Source: Lolium rigidum (lineage: Eukaryota; Streptophyta; Magnoliopsida; Poales; Poaceae). Taken from it: a stretch of DNA of 64,000 nt. The notes beneath the pieces are model-generated. The model did no database searches and had not been told where the DNA came from. It was given only the letters and a program-made list of their open reading frames with translations. The stretch's first letter is position 1, and every line of letters begins with the position of its first letter. Of the stretch, positions 50,720-62,077 are shown one piece after another. The stretch covers positions 96,637,276 to 96,701,275 of the forward strand of contig NC_061508.1 of NCBI RefSeq assembly GCF_022539505.1, written 5' to 3'. A program made the position numbers and the translations under genes.

Positions 50720-51310
50720 GTTATTATCCTCTGGTTACACTTTGGAAGAGTATAGTTAACACCAAACAATTATCTAAAGCGATATCTTAAACTAGAAAAA
50801 TTACTAGGAAACAACTAGACAAGCCATAGTTAACCAAGCCATGCTATAAATAATTATGCAACCTAACAGAGGTAAAGCATAACTAAAATATCAGTACCAA
50901 AGTGGTACTGATCCTTAGAAAATAGAATCAAACAACTTGCTACCATGCCCATAATCATTTCCAAACACTTGCATAAGGTGGAAACAAATAGGGGTACATT
51001 CTACACAAGGCAATGCTACTCAAGCTACTCTAATAAAATAAGAGCAAGCTAACCAAAGGTAAACATGACTTAATATCAGTACCAAAATGGTACTGATGTC
51101 ATGAAAACAATAAAAGAAAACTAGTTACCACTTCCATAATTATTTCCACAACACCACGCAAAGTGGAAACAACTAGGGGTGCCACTATACAAGACAAAGC
51201 TACACACACATTCTAAAAAAATGCAAGCACCAACTAATAGAGATGAAAACACTCTAATATCAGTACCAAAGTGGTACTGGTCCTATCAAAACAACATCAC
51301 AAAAATCTAT
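50720..51310. repeat. Diverged ~184-bp tandem repeats with hairpins, inside LTR C'
   Basis: ATCAGTACCA-AAG-TGGTACTGAT at 50890-50912 is a perfect 10-bp hairpin. It recurs at 51075-51097 and 51259-51281 (one change in the last), 185 and 184 bp apart. Between them AGGTAAA, CCATAAT, TTTCCA and GTGGAAACAA recur in the same order. Confidence 0.7.
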
Positions 51311-54300
51311 GCTAAGCACAAATAATTCTACTCCAAAAATCTATGCATTTAAATAACTAGGGAAACATCTAAGCAAGCAACACTACTTCTAAAATTCTAC
51401 CTTTCAAGCCACCAACTCTAGCATGAATATACTTCATGGAAACATCATGAAAACAAGTGGAAACAACAATTGCATGCAAGAAAACAACATCTAGCACCAG
51501 AAAACAACTACACAAAAATAATTAACTAGGAATAGAAATAGGGAGAAAAGTGCTAATTCTAGATCTGTCCCTCAAACCAATTCTACAGCTCAGAAAATTA
51601 ATCCAAGCTAGATCTAGGTAGTACTAAACATATGCAAGCATGTACAATTGGATTCACTCAAAAAAAAACATCATATAATTAATTTAAGAAAAACACCAAG
51701 TGCTCTCTGGTCTTTTCCCAAATTGCATTCCATTTCAAAAATACTAGGAATATTGAAACAAGGTTAATTTTCCCTGTTAGGCATTTTCATAAGCTTTCCA
51801 AAACAATTGGATTCATCTCAAAAGAAGTTGTATTTTTCAAGTTATGCTCATTCTCTTGTTTCAGATATTTGTTGGCAAAACATTTTTCATTTCCAAACCA
51901 TTTGTCAAAAACCAGATCCACAAGTTGGAGATGGTTCAAAAATTGTTGTTTTCCAACTGTGTAAAAAGGTTTGGCCAGATTTAACTTTTAAGTATTTATT
52001 TAGGGTCAAAAGCTCACAAGCATTTTCTGGTGAAAAATTTATTGATTAAAGGATTTAATGGGCAGAGGGGCATCACGGGCCAGATCTGCCCTCAACGCGC
52101 CAGTTCCTTCGCGGGCCGGCCCAGCCTAGCATCTCCCACGCGTGGAGACCCAGTCAAACTGGCATGCGGGGCCAGGGCGTCAGTGAGAGGGAGAGCACGG
52201 GCTACGTCACCGCGATGTCACGGCCGCGTCACCACCGGAGGGGATCCACTCCGGCGAGCCACAATCCCTCACACCCGCACGCGCCAAGCCAAGACAGAGG
52301 CATCCCCATGTTCACAAAGTCGTGGGCAACCTAACAAGGGCGGCGCCACCCCCAGGGGGTCACCGGAGCCACGCCGGCATGCTTGACCACGGCGGTGAAG
52401 AAACCGCGACGGCGGAGATGCGAACAGAGGCGAAATAGAGGGGTGGGGAGGATCGCCTTCTCACCCTCGATCTGTGCGCGCGCCTAGAGAGGACGGAGGA
52501 GCATCACAGCGCCGACAATGGCGACGGCGGCCGTCGACCGACCGTGAGGAAGAAAAGGACGGCGCGGGCAGCTCGGGCCTTCCCGAGTCGATTCCTCCCA
52601 CCAGCAGGCACACACGGGCATGGCGAAGACGATGGGATTCTCGGTGGCTCATGGTGAGCGTCACAGAGGAGCAATTTCACGGCGTGCTCTCGGGCTAGGG
52701 TTTGGTCTTGGAGAAAAAAACAGAGAGATGAAGAGGGAGGGAGAGAGAGCCTGCAGCAGCACATGGAGGTGGCTTAATAGCCCACAGGGAACCTTCCACT
52801 CGAAGGCAAGGAAGCATGGGCATGGGGATGGGGTGCCATGCTTCCACTTGCTGCTACAGGGAGGTAGAAGAAGGAGTGACTCGGATCACAACCAAGTCCC
52901 TGGTTAACTTCTGAAAAATTACAAAGAAGTCCTTGATGGCATTTCTCCCTTCTGAAAGAAGCTGTTTTTCCCCTGGCAAACAAAGTCCAAAATGAAAATA
53001 CTTTGGCCCAAAATTCTTATTAGGATAGATGAGCAACATATGTGAAAACCAACCCATTTGGATAAAGTTGGTAGAAGTAACTTGATTGAATTTCCTATCT
53101 GACAGAATTGGACATTGAATTAATTACCCCACTTAAGCATCTTGAAAAATGATAATTTTTGGTATACACTCCTTATTTGATAAGGTGCTTGCGTGGTAAA
53201 AATATCAGGTCAAAAGGAGTTACTACACGGAACAAAGTTGTGAAAGTTTTCAAAAGTGGCAGTAGAGAAAACACATGTTTTTGGCAACTTAAATTATCCA
53301 AAAACTTGTGCCCTTTCTTGTGTCACCCTTATTTATGTTATAGATCATATGGTAAAGATTTTATCTCAAGAGGATAAATTTTGTAGAACAAACTTGATTC
53401 AATTTGGAAAAGTTGCTGTGAAGAAAGATTTTGTTTTCAGGGGTTTAATCAAGTCCAAACTTGATGCCCACTTTTGTGTGATCCTTATTTATCGTAAGAA
53501 TTCTTGGTGTAAATATTTATCTCAATTGGAGAAAATTTCTAGAAGTAACTTGGTTGAGTTTTCTGTTTCTGGAATTAATAGAAGTCCAATTTAATAAGGC
53601 ATTTGATGTTTCCCCAACCTAGCTTTGCCAAGGTATTTATGTGTCTTGTAATAACAAGTTAATACACTCCACTACTTTGGTTTTTAAGCAAGGCTGGAAA
53701 AACATTTGGAAAGATTTTGGTTAGGCATTTTAAAGAATGCCTCAACTTCCTCTTAATACTTGTTGGGAATTTTTATTAAGGGTTTTCCCATTTTCCTTAA
53801 TTTAGATCTTGGAATAAACTCAACAAGTGGGGAGCTCTCAAGATAGATATGGGTTGCTACTTGAGAAATATTTACTTTAGAAAATATTGTCAAGTGTTAT
53901 AGGAACAACATGTTGAATGTTTTTATTTTAAACAAAGTTGTTTTTGATCCAGAGAATAAGTTGTTGGAATGATCTTTAAGATAGATATAGATGACCATTG
54001 TTTTTAGGGATGGTGCCTTTCATAAAGGCTTGATAAGATTAGCAAGATTTTCCAGCTAACAAATATCACAGATGATCTGGGAAGATAAATATATATAGAG
54101 GGTAAGATCTCAGATGAAAAGATTAAGAAAACATATTGTGGCATGAGGCCACAATGAAGATTGAGATGCAATTGAATTTAGATTCTGATGCCTGGTCTTG
54201 TTACTTTTATAAAAGTTTTATTTTGCTGCACTCAAGCAAACACAACCAAAGACAAACAGAGCAAAGGGAAGTGCAAACAAAACTAATTGTTAAGCAACCA

Positions 54301-55625
54301 ACAGCAAACAACTATGTTAACAGGTATCCCAAAATTGGGCTGTGACAATATCAAGTACCATTTTGATATTGTAATTGTAGATGAAATACCTCTATTATCT
54401 TTCCATTTGATTTATATAAATACATAAGTAAAATTGACTAGTGAAAATGATTCCTTTTACCACCACTATCATGAGTAGTATTTTTGGGTGCTTCTAAAAT
54501 GTTGTAATGTTTTTTTCTCAAGTAAAAATAGAGTTTTTATAACATGCTACTGTCTTGAAATGTACATAAAACACCCACTGGTCCCATTAGATTTTTGCTA
54601 AAGAATAAAATTTCCCCACCATAAATACATGTGTTAATAGCATTCTTCACTACATGATTGCTTAGCAATTTTTACCATGGAATAATTGAGTGATAGATTA
54701 TTATTGTGTGATTCTTGCTGTATGTGTGTTGTGTATCATCATTTTCCATTGATGGTTCTGAATGTGTAACTTTTATTTCTTTTTACGACGTTAGAAAACG
54801 ACAAAGGGGGTTTAGCAGAAGAGGCTTATTTCAACTCATGTTATTTCCTAGACCAGGGACAAGAGCTGTACCAAGGCAAGCCATCCCAATGCTTGTTGTT
54901 ACTTCATTTATAATTATATATCATGCATGTTTTTACTTCTGAAGTTTTACAAAAATTATTTACACAAACTATTTTTTTATGTGGCTATTAATACTATAAT
55001 GATTATATCAACTATCACATTGCCATTAGTCAACTCGGTGTTACCAAGACCATAGCCACCATATGGTATATTTACCACCTTAAGATAATAAATATGAAGT
55101 CCCTAAGTGGACACCCTAAAAATTGGCTTTTGAAAAATAAAGGCTTTAAGGAAAAATCGGTGGAAAAGTGGGACTTTGTCCACGGGAGGATTGTGATGAG
55201 GTTCTATTTGACAGAAATGTTTTCAAAAGACACATAACCTAGTCTTCGCTGGACAACCAAGAACGTACTTCCACTCTACCCCAAAATGGGCATGGGGCCT
55301 AGCTAGAAACTTGTTCCTGTTAGTGTATGATCTATTTCAATATGCTAGAGAGGATTGGATCCTCTAAACCGAAATATTGCCAGGAGGGAAGATACATGAC
55401 ATGCAAAGTGTCGGATTAATTTCCCTCCGGATGCAAAGTTGGGTCTCCTGTCATCGCGGTGTTGGACACGATGCAGGGGAGAACAAACCCAGTTGAAGGG
55501 ACAGTCATATACTAGCTCGAACATAGTGGACAGTCCGTACCAGTTATCTGATGTTCGCATACTGTCTTGGACAGTTCGTGGTTGTTCACGGTGGATGTTC
55601 TGGATCTTGTGGATTGTGTGCAGCT

Positions 55626-55670
55626 CTGCAGAGTAAAACTATTCAGAATAGCCGCGTCCTCGGATATGGA
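55626..55670 (+). repeat. Shared LTR motif block, LTR C
   Basis: CTGCAGAGTAAAACTATTC, then AGAATAGCCGCGTCCTCGG and ATATGGA. It ends 772 bp before the LTR end at 56442. Confidence 0.75.
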
Positions 55671-56574
55671 TGGTTTAATGGCCATGTAGCTATAATTGTG
55701 TCAATGTTTTCACAAAGGATGTTTTGAAAAGGAACTTGTACCTGTGAGGTACTGGAAAGTGGAATTATGTACCTGTGAGGTACAGATGATGAAAAGCTAG
55801 GAGCTGTTTTACAAGAAGTTTTCAAAGAAAACTATCTTTCCTTAAGCAAATCTTTACTAAAACCTTTTGGATACGAGAGAAACTATATTATTTTGAAGTA
55901 TCTTTTTCAATAGATATATAGATATGTTAAGCAACCATGATGAATATTACATCTATCATGGGTAGTGAACCACTATATATAGCCTACCCATTCCACCAAT
56001 ATAAGCATACTACATTATATAACCTTCATTATGGGTGTCTTGCTGAGTACATTCAATTGTACTCATATTGGTTTTGTCCCTAGTATCATCTTGGTAGACT
56101 ACGAGGAGCAGTCCCAGGAGGAGATCTACAAGGAGGAGTACTAAAATGATGACACTACGAACTAGGACCGTCTCCCGGTCAGCAGCCTGTTGGTTAAGGC
56201 GTGACTTGGGCTCTATCGTGCTGTGTTTTGTTGTCTATCGCTGTGTTCGTGTTATTTGCTTGCCCTGCGTGGTAGCTATCTCAGACTTGATCATGTGATC
56301 ATGTATGTAAGACCTTATTGTATTCGTGTTATGGATGATGTTATCTGTATGCCAACTTTATATGTTGTTCACGACTGATCTTTCTGGGATCGTGAATGTA
56401 TGCATATGAGTGTTCTTGGACTGCTTGTCTGGGGGCGTTACACTTCCACACACTGATGACCCTTGGGTGAGGCTCATGCAAGGTAAAGGTTGTAACTGCG
56501 CCCGCTCTGCCACCCTCCCCGGACAAGGACTAATGTACGTGCAAGGAGCCGGACAGTACCGTTGGTTAAAATTA

Positions 56575-56626
56575 TACACCCCTACAGGGTATAATCTTTT
56601 CGAAAAGTCGTGTCCATGGTTATGGA
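56575..56626 (+). repeat. Shared LTR motif block, LTR B
   Basis: TACACCCCTACAGGG, then ATCTTTTCGAAAAG and GTGTCCATGGTTATGGA. It ends 751 bp before the LTR end at 57377. Confidence 0.75.
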
Positions 56627-57382
56627 AAACCTTGGGAATTTTCGTTGAGATCATAGAGAAAGTAAACCTTAAGTAAAATTGACTCATGAGTGGAAGGTTG
56701 ATTTCCCGATGTCCTTTGGGAATGATGTCTTTGTGGATAGATGTTGAAGCTGGTGGTTCATGGTGGTTTGTGGTGGAGCCTGTGGCTGAGGCCACGGAAG
56801 AGGAGTTGAATTGATTCTTCTCCTGCCTTTTTTTTTCAAAACTTCTGATGAGACGTTGCCATATTGGTGTTTTTAAAAGGAAAACTTACTCCTTGCAAAA
56901 TATCTACAAAAGCCTGGCTAAAGCCACATATTGAGCTAGTAGCTCTAGTAACCTTGCGAGTACCTCCTGTACTCACCGTTGCTTTGTTGAATTTTTATTC
57001 TCCTAGCAGAGCTTCTCAGAGATGGAGGTGTGTTCTTCGGTGGCATCGACTAGTAGTCTAGATTTTTCAGGTGGCAGCTTGGGGTGGGTAGGAGCAAGCT
57101 GGCGCTAACTTGTTTATGGTAGGCCTCTTAGGCCATATTTGATTCCTGTTGTTTAGAACAACTTATACCACTTCCACCTGATTTATTGTTGGTTCCGTGA
57201 CCTATGATTGTAATTTGAATTATTTTATCTATTAAGAGTTGAACTATATATGCTTTGTGTCGTTGAGTTATGTTATGTGCCAGTTGTTCTAAGTCTTGAT
57301 CTCCTGATTATGCATTCATGCTTGGGTAACCAGTGTTACTCAGCACTTGTGTATAGTCGTTAGGTCAGGGTGTTACAGGGAG

Positions 57383-57660
57383 CATGTTTGGACTAGTCGC
57401 CGGGGCGCCAGCATGATTTCTCCGCTTGCGAATTAATTAGCCCCTCGCGTTAGAGCGTTTGAAGGAGCTTGCCGGTACTGGTGGAATTATCCCAGACACC
57501 ATTCTTTCTTTTGGGCGCATTGCCGCCGCCAGTTTCCGACTTCCTACCTGCGGTTTCTTCTCCTTTATCCTGGTGGTCTGGAGAAAGCTTGGAGGAGCAA
57601 AGATCAAGGTGTGTGCACACAGATGGAGATATGAGGGCACAAGGAGGAAGAAGGAGTAGA
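57383..57660 (-). pseudogene. Antisense ORF of the Tat-type element, segment beyond the solo LTR stack
   Basis: A minus-strand frame (about 57640 to 57437, 67 residues) ends SFKRSNARG and contains KEKKPQVGSRKLAAAMRPKE. It lies on the far side of the 20.4-kb LTR insertion and is on the same strand as the antisense frames at 36213-36926, so it is most likely the N-terminal part of that ORF. The low sequence complexity makes the start uncertain. Confidence 0.45.
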
Positions 57661-58673
57661 TATTTTTACCATGCGGTGGTTTCGGTATTTATGGTGGGAG
57701 TCAGGAAATCTCCATAGTTCGTGCAAAATGGTGAAGCATCTGGAATAGACTCGTGGTGGTTGGAGGCCAACTGATTCACGTTCACGCCCCCACTACATGA
57801 GCCAATCGAGGGAGCCTTTATCAATGTTTCCTCGATTATCACGCACCGAAATGTCAAATCTCGTCAAATATGACCAAAGCAAATTACCTTCTGCAGGGTG
57901 AGGATGCAGCTGTCTCGTCACCTGACAAAACACATGCAAGGGTGACTAAGTGATGTCATGGATGATGTAATCTCTTGGTACAACTATTCAAGTAACCAGA
58001 AATGTTATTCGAGTCTTTGAAATCAACTTTAAATTAGTCGAGTGATCGGAAAAGTTACTCAGATTTTCGAAGACTGCCCTATGGAGGGATGGTGTGATCA
58101 GAAAATCCACTTGCATCGTTAAGCCTAAATTTGAGTGAGTAAAGTGCCCAATAAAAGGTGTCGATTTGAGTTTTCTCCTTGAGATAACTTACTCCAAGGA
58201 CTCATAATTAGCTAAGTCGACGACTTTCTTTATCCAAGATTGCACAGCTGCGGTAAATCTAGATGCCTTGTTTCTGGCACGAATATAAGACCCGAGGATC
58301 AGTTCTAAGGGCCTGGGAGTAGCACCACTACTACACTACTTGGAATATTTTGACACCAACAGGTGTGAAGAAAATCCTAATGAACGCATTAGTTAAAAAT
58401 ACAGACAACTAGAGTTCGACTCGAGAAAGCCTCAATGGTGCGAGTCGAGTTAACCCAGGTTTTTCCGGGCTTGATCCCGGGGACTCGAGACCTAAGTAGG
58501 CTGATCATGTGTTCTCCCGAGTGGGATTAGTTGACATCGATCCATCGAGTGAGTCAAGCTGGTTGAGTCATATCCCTCAGATTCCCCGGAAGATATTTGT
58601 TCTCTAGTAAGACAAACTCAAGTCATTCTTATTAGGGTTTAAGTCCCTGAATGAGTCTCCGACTCCCTCATGC
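57661..58673 (+). mobile_element. Non-coding 3' region of the Tat-type element
   Basis: About 1 kb between the antisense ORF and the polypurine tract. It has repeated GTCGAGT/GACTCGAG motifs (58010-58620) and no supported frame. Confidence 0.55.
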
Positions 58674-58686
58674 ACTCGGGGGCTAC
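58674..58686 (+). other. Polypurine-tract region of the Tat-type element
   Basis: ACTCGGGGGCTAC lies directly before the LTR start TGATGTGGGGACGCC. The same 13 bases recur within the element's 72-bp repeats and at 35324. Confidence 0.75.
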
Positions 58687-59150
58687 TGATGTGGGGACGC
58701 CTAATGGATCCCCCACGATGGGCCTACTGGGTGCCGCCCAACCAATGGCACTCAGAAAAGGTAGGAGATAATGGGGTTCAAGCCCACTTCGTGTCGAAGA
58801 CGGAGGCCATCTATGAGAAAGCTTTACCCGCAAGTTAGGGCTAGATAGTAACCGACTTAAGATGAGTTTGACTCCTATATGATTTCCCGATAATCGATAT
58901 CCAATATAAAGGCCGAGAGGGAGCTGTAGATAGACGAACAACCCTAGAGCAGACCACCCGCGCCAGATCACATCTGAGCCGTAATCCTGTAAACAACAAT
59001 CTCGCTGAGTGATACAACTAGACATGTAGGAGTAGGGGTTTTACTTTCCACTAAGGGCACTGAACCTTGGTAAATCATGTTCGACGAGTCTTGTCAAGCC
59101 GAGTAGTCCAGCATCACCTAATCCCTTACGAAACCCCGGGTCCCTAGACA
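58687..59150 (+). mobile_element. 3' LTR of the Tat-type element (464 bp)
   Basis: Starts TGATGTGGGGACGCC and ends CCCCGGGTCCCTAGACA. A TATA box (TATAAA, 58905-58910) is followed by GGCCGAGAGGG. The 5' LTR lies outside the window, so neither ends nor target duplication can be confirmed by comparison. Confidence 0.7.
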
Positions 59151-59643
59151 TGGAGATTTTTGAGGTGACCCCCTCTTTACTCACACCCTCCACAAATGCT
59201 CATGAACTCATGCTTGGCCAGCTAAAAGAGTCACTGACACTTCTCCGAAGGAAAGTTGTAGTTATAACTTTGAAATATTCATTATACAAGGACATATGAC
59301 TATCACGATTCACCACCACGTGTACTAGCATCGAACCCCTAAACTTGGGCAGTGCATTTTGATATGCCTCAAATCCTTGAAAAGTTGTGGCGATCAAAAT
59401 ATCTTGGTCATCATCACCGAACCATGTTTCCAAAACTTTGCTATGAAAAAATCATCATGTCTATCCATGCTCTATGTAACACGGATGACAAAACCCATCA
59501 AACTTTATCTAAGGAGTTTGCGACTTTCTTACGTAAAAGCTTGTCGACACTAAACACTAAACACCTTGTGTGCTGCGGAGAGCGAGCTGGAGCTCGAGGC
59601 CTTGGAGGAGTTTTGTTGGAAAAATCGAGTAGGTGTGACCTAC
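59151..59643. other. Unassigned sequence right of the Tat-type element
   Basis: Low-copy-looking DNA into which the Tat-type element probably inserted. A minus-strand frame of 77 residues (59200-59433) contains GFEAYQNALPKFRGSM and SHMSLYNEYFKV, and plus frames overlap it. I recognise no family. It could be part of the internal region of the Athila-type element whose LTR starts at 59644. Confidence 0.4.
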
Positions 59644-59934
59644 TGATACATCCGAAACGTATCTAGTCCTTTTGACGTTTAATATAAGGTTTTATTATTA
59701 TATACCACTTTTTATTAGGTGTTTACATTTAAATCTATTTAATCTTATATTTAACTCTCGAAGATAGAAAATCCGTTTCGTCTGTTCTAACTTTGAGAAC
59801 CATTCCAACACGAAAATAATTAGGAAAAAACCTAGATGCCTATATTTTAAATAAAAAGGGGACCAACATCAGATGCACCTGAAACGACCATCTTACGCCT
59901 CGAAGGGTAGTTAGTGCGGACACCCCTAGTTGAG
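59644..59934 (+). mobile_element. Athila-type LTR fragment
   Basis: Begins TGATACATCCGAAACGTATC, matching the start of the LTR at 9193 in its first 20 bases with a few changes. After about 290 bp it is replaced by the start of another such LTR. Confidence 0.55.
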
Positions 59935-60473
59935 TGATACTTGTCAAATGTATCTATAAATTTTTGATTGTTCCATGCTGGTTTCATACCATTGCTACTT
60001 ACTTCTACTACCTTTTTATATTATTTTAAGATATTTTCTGGGAAAACCTATTGACAAGATGCCAGGTGCCAATTCATGTTTTTCGCTGTTGTAAATTTTA
60101 GAAAATATGTTCTCCAAAAGTCCGCAAAAAGACCCCAAAATCCAAGGGGGCTGTTTTCATCGACACGAAGATGTAGTTCAAAGGGGAGCCAGAGGCGAGC
60201 ACCCAGGAGAGGGGTCGACCCCCATGCGTGGGCTAGGGTGGGGCCACGCCTCCTGCTCGCATGCGCCCTTCAGGGCTCCCGCCAAGTCGAGATTCGCCTA
60301 TTTAAAGCCCCTTGACCTAAAAACTACGTGGCAGGCATTATTTTCCATGAAACATCAACAGAGCCATTTCCATCTTGAAACCCTAATTCGGTTTTCCTCG
60401 AGTCCTGTTCTGGGATCCTACCGGAGGGGGTAATCGTCACGGCAGTGGGAGGCCCAGGATTTCAATGGCGTGT
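59935..60473 (+). mobile_element. Athila-type LTR, 3' truncated
   Basis: Begins TGATACTTGTCAAATGTATC and follows the 9193 LTR closely in layout (TTGATTGTTCCATGC, CCTATTGACAAGATGCCAGG). A TATA-like CCTATTTAAAGCCCC is at 60297-60311. It breaks off near 60473 at a MITE. Confidence 0.7.
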
Positions 60474-60541
60474 ACTCCCTCCGTATCAAAATTTCAGAGT
60501 GCTAATCTTTTTTACAGTCTAAAGGGCTATCTTTTGGGATG
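60474..60541. mobile_element. Stowaway-type MITE fragment
   Basis: TACTCCCTCCGTATCAAAAT opens like the MITE that follows, but no matching right end is present before 60542. Confidence 0.55.
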
Positions 60542-60543
60542 TA

Positions 60544-60706
60544 CTCCCTCCGTATCGAAATATAAAATGTTTTACCCGTTTTCTAGAGTACACATACCTA
60601 GATTTGTTTTAGTGTGTAGATTCATGTGCATCTTACACTAAAACAAGTCTAGGTGCATGTAGTCTAGAAAACTGGTAAAACATCTTGTATTGCGATACTG
60701 AGGGAA
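60544..60706. mobile_element. Stowaway-type MITE (163 bp)
   Basis: Left end CTCCCTCCGTATCGAAATAT and right end GCGATACTGAGGGAA are imperfect inverted repeats flanked by TA. The body folds back: TAAAATGTTTTACC pairs with GGTAAAACATCTTGTA, and TACACATACCTAGA with TCTAGGTGCATGTA. Confidence 0.85.
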
Positions 60707-60745
60707 TATAATTGATTCTACCATCGTATAGTTATGGATGATGTT

Positions 60746-61072
60746 TGTAACGCCCCGGGGGTTTTCCCCCAATTAGATTCACCTGTTGTTTTTCTTTGCA
60801 TCGTCTTTGGCATCGCGCATCATCGCGCCTTAAAAACACGCGAACACTTTAAAATTCATCAAATCCTATCTTCTAAGTTTTTCTGGAATTGATTTGTTTC
60901 ATCAAACTAATTTTAATAGTGTCCAAAACAAATTTAGAAAAAATAATAATAAACAACAAACATTTTTTGGGAGGCTAGACCAGGCCACCACGGCCCAGTC
61001 AAGCCAGCCCACCAGGCGCAGCCGCACCCAAACCCTAACCTACCCATGCCCACCCACTCAGCACACCACCAC
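60746..61072 (+). mobile_element. LTR D, 5' part only
   Basis: Starts TGTAACGCCCCGGGGGTTTT. A GGGGG-TTTT-CCCCC hairpin lies within the first 25 bases. It is interrupted at 61073 by LTR E. A GC-rich run with CCCTAACC precedes the junction. Confidence 0.55.
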
Positions 61073-61955
61073 TGTAACATCCCTGATTTTTGGAAGGTGC
61101 AAAAAATCACTAAAATTTGATTTTTTTGTTTTATTATTAAAGAAAGGCACACAAAAAACCAAATAAAAGAAAACATTATATCTTTCCAATGTTATTGGAA
61201 TTGAAAAGTCCAAAGTGCCTCTACTCTATAAATCCTAAACCTCATTCAAAATAATAATTTCCCTAAGCAAAGACTTTGTTTTTTCTTAACAAAAACTGTA
61301 TTCCATAAAAGTTTTAAATTTCAACTATTGCTTGAAAAATGGTTTCACCAAACTTATGTTATCAAGTATTTGATTTCAACTCATATCCATTTCGAATATT
61401 TCACTCCTTTACTATATTAGCCTTGAAAATGTTTTAAAATCCCAAAAATCAATTAAAAGCTTTTTCTAGTATTATCAATTGTAAAACCAAGATTTTATAA
61501 ATAGAATGTTTTCCTAAAATTCTTCATGTTTGAAAAATAGATTTGAACCTAAAAGAAAAACAATGTTTTTCATTGGTGAAAACCTCCATTTTATTTTAGT
61601 AATATATTTTCTCCTATTTAGAAAAAGGGCAAATAAATTACTATTAGAATTACACATATTTAAAAATATGAAAAAATATTTGCAGTTATGGAAAACTCCT
61701 CTGGATTTTTTATTAAGCTCTATTTGCATATTTAATTGTTTTTCTCTATTTACTGAAATTTATTACAATTTTGGTCTTATTCATATTTTCAAATTCAAAA
61801 ATTCAAAAATGTTGGAAACACCCCAAATGTGATCCCATTTGAAAGTTCTTAATATTATAGGATTTTAGAAATTAATTTGAGGTGTTTTGGACTTAGAAAA
61901 TAGGAGCTATAATTTAAAGAAATAACCAGAACATGGAAAAGAAAAAAAGGATTTA

Positions 61956-61975
61956 TGACGTCACTGCTGACGTCA
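61956..61975 (+). promoter_or_regulatory. as-1-like double TGACGTCA in LTR E
   Basis: Two perfect TGACGTCA palindromes at 61956-61963 and 61968-61975, 12 bp apart start to start. That is the spacing of the as-1 element bound by plant TGA-type bZIP factors. They lie about 103-122 bp upstream of the TATA box. Confidence 0.6.
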
Positions 61976-62077
61976 TGTCATCAACCCCACGCCCAAGCAA
62001 ACTCTAGAAAATCCGAACTGTTTTGCTCGCCGAATTCGTGTGATTTAGGGCACGATTCGTGACCCCGAGCACACCCC

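Larger units (their letters stand above)
48389..54347 (-). mobile_element. Solo LTR C' (5959 bp), inverted inside LTR C
   Basis: In plus coordinates starts TGTAGAGGCCCCAGACC and ends AATTGGGCTGTGACA; perfect target duplication ATATC at 48384-48388 and 54348-54352. It is the same family as the LTR around it but in opposite orientation. It is longer than C partly because of 184-bp repeats at ~50720-51310. GC-rich core 52060-52870. No internal domain. Confidence 0.9.
45868..56442 (+). mobile_element. Solo LTR C (net 4611 bp) inside LTR B
   Basis: Starts TGTCACAGCCCAAATTTTGG and ends GTCTGGGGGCGTTACA. It has a perfect five-base target duplication CTTCC at 45863-45867 and 56443-56447. Its own pieces are 45868-48388 and 54353-56442. 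GC-rich core 46720-47590 with spurious frames. No internal domain. Confidence 0.9.
36927..57377 (+). mobile_element. Solo LTR B (net ~4870 bp) carrying nested solo LTRs
   Basis: Starts TGTAACAGCTCTAGGC and ends GGTCAGGGTGTTACA. It is flanked by GGGCG (36922-36926) and GGGAG (57378-57382), a five-base target duplication with one change. Its own pieces are 36927-39837, 44839-45867 and 56448-57377, totalling about 4870 bp, close to the 4836-bp LTR at 26644. No primer site or internal domain is attached, so it is a solo LTR. It interrupts the antisense ORF of the Tat-type element. Confidence 0.85.
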
